This document shows positions 12,037-12,193 of a stretch of DNA of 12,193 bases, one piece after another. The position numbers and the translations under genes are program-made. The stretch spans positions 1 to 12,193 of the forward strand of contig SFDZ01000033.1 in assembly GCA_004557405.1 (NCBI GenBank), written 5' to 3'. Each line of letters opens with the position of its first letter. Position 1 is the stretch's first letter. The notes below the pieces were generated by a model. It was given only the letters and a program-made list of their open reading frames with translations. It was not told the DNA's origin and did not search any database. Origin of the DNA: Bacteroidales bacterium. GTDB taxonomy: Bacteria; Bacteroidota; Bacteroidia; Bacteroidales; Paludibacteraceae.

Positions 12037-12193
12037 TGCACCATGTCGTTTGCAACAACCTTTGAAAAGGTAACTGCAGAGCCAGCTGATTGGAGCGGCG
12101 AGTATCTCCTTGTGTATGAAAACTCTACATCAGAGGCTTATGTATGGAATGGTCTTGACGCAGTTTCTAATTACACTACTGCGGCAATTACCG
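11998..12193 (+). CDS. Exported protein of unknown function, N-terminal part only (cut by window edge)
   Basis: The frame from ATG 11998 stays open to the right edge, giving 65 residues. Residues 1-19 are a clear Sec signal peptide (MKKLTFLVAALCACTMSFA), with cleavage likely before TTFEKV. The mature start, FEKVTAEPADWSGEYLLVYENSTSEAYVWNGLDAVSNY, resembles a module I recall at the start of large secreted Bacteroidales proteins (a DWSG-YLIVYE-type motif), some of which carry a C-terminal type IX sorting domain; the C-terminus is not visible here, so this cannot be tested. It has its own strong promoter and a leader that can pair with codons 6-13. Base composition is more AT-rich than the mmd operon. 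The signal peptide and reading frame are well supported; function is unknown. Confidence 0.8.
   Translation, partial: MKKLTFLVAALCACTMSFATTFEKVTAEPADWSGEYLLVYENSTSEAYVWNGLDAVSNYTTAAIT

Overview
The window looks like a chromosomal segment from an anaerobic member of the Bacteroidota, most likely order Bacteroidales. Support comes from four things: promoters of the Bacteroidota type (TTG/TTTG, about 20 nt, then TAnnTTTG), starts without a clear Shine-Dalgarno sequence, a sodium-pump methylmalonyl-CoA decarboxylase operon in the Bacteroides gene order, and small exported-protein genes with MKK-type signal peptides. I cannot name genus or species. No phage, insertion sequence, CRISPR array, tRNA or rRNA was seen.

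Left part, minus strand (1-6004). A cut-off exported-protein gene (1-287) is followed by a leader holding two palindromes and the terminator of the pth gene. The housekeeping pair rplY-pth (1783 to 627) has a clear promoter and a two-hairpin leader. Next come a small thioredoxin-like protein and a CcdA/DsbD-like permease (2859 to 1918, 3 nt apart), then a YbaK-type deacylase. A predicted lipoprotein with a beta-helix fold and a secreted endonuclease/exonuclease/phosphatase-family protein form a two-gene unit (6004 to 3493).

Middle, plus strand (6095-11170). After a divergent promoter region and a small helical protein of unknown function comes the operon mce-mmdA-mmdD-like-mmdC-like-mmdB. Epimerase, carboxyltransferase, small membrane anchor, biotin carrier and sodium-pumping beta subunit together serve the succinate route to propionate: methylmalonyl-CoA is epimerised, decarboxylated to propionyl-CoA, and the energy is stored as a sodium gradient. 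The biotin carrier is unusual in having two complete biotinyl domains, each with its own lysine. The operon ends at a strong hairpin terminator.

Right part (11103-12193). About 750 bases hold no gene but are a mosaic of palindromic and direct repeats; a module of at least four ordered blocks occurs twice, with a REP-pair-like inverted repeat between the copies. A clear promoter then drives a cut-off exported-protein gene. Its 5' leader contains an inverted copy (22 continuous pairs, two of them G-T) of part of the signal-peptide coding sequence, placing the start codon in the loop. The leader arm can also fold on itself. This is the most unexpected structure in the window: it could be an RNA switch or the recombination arms of an invertible segment.
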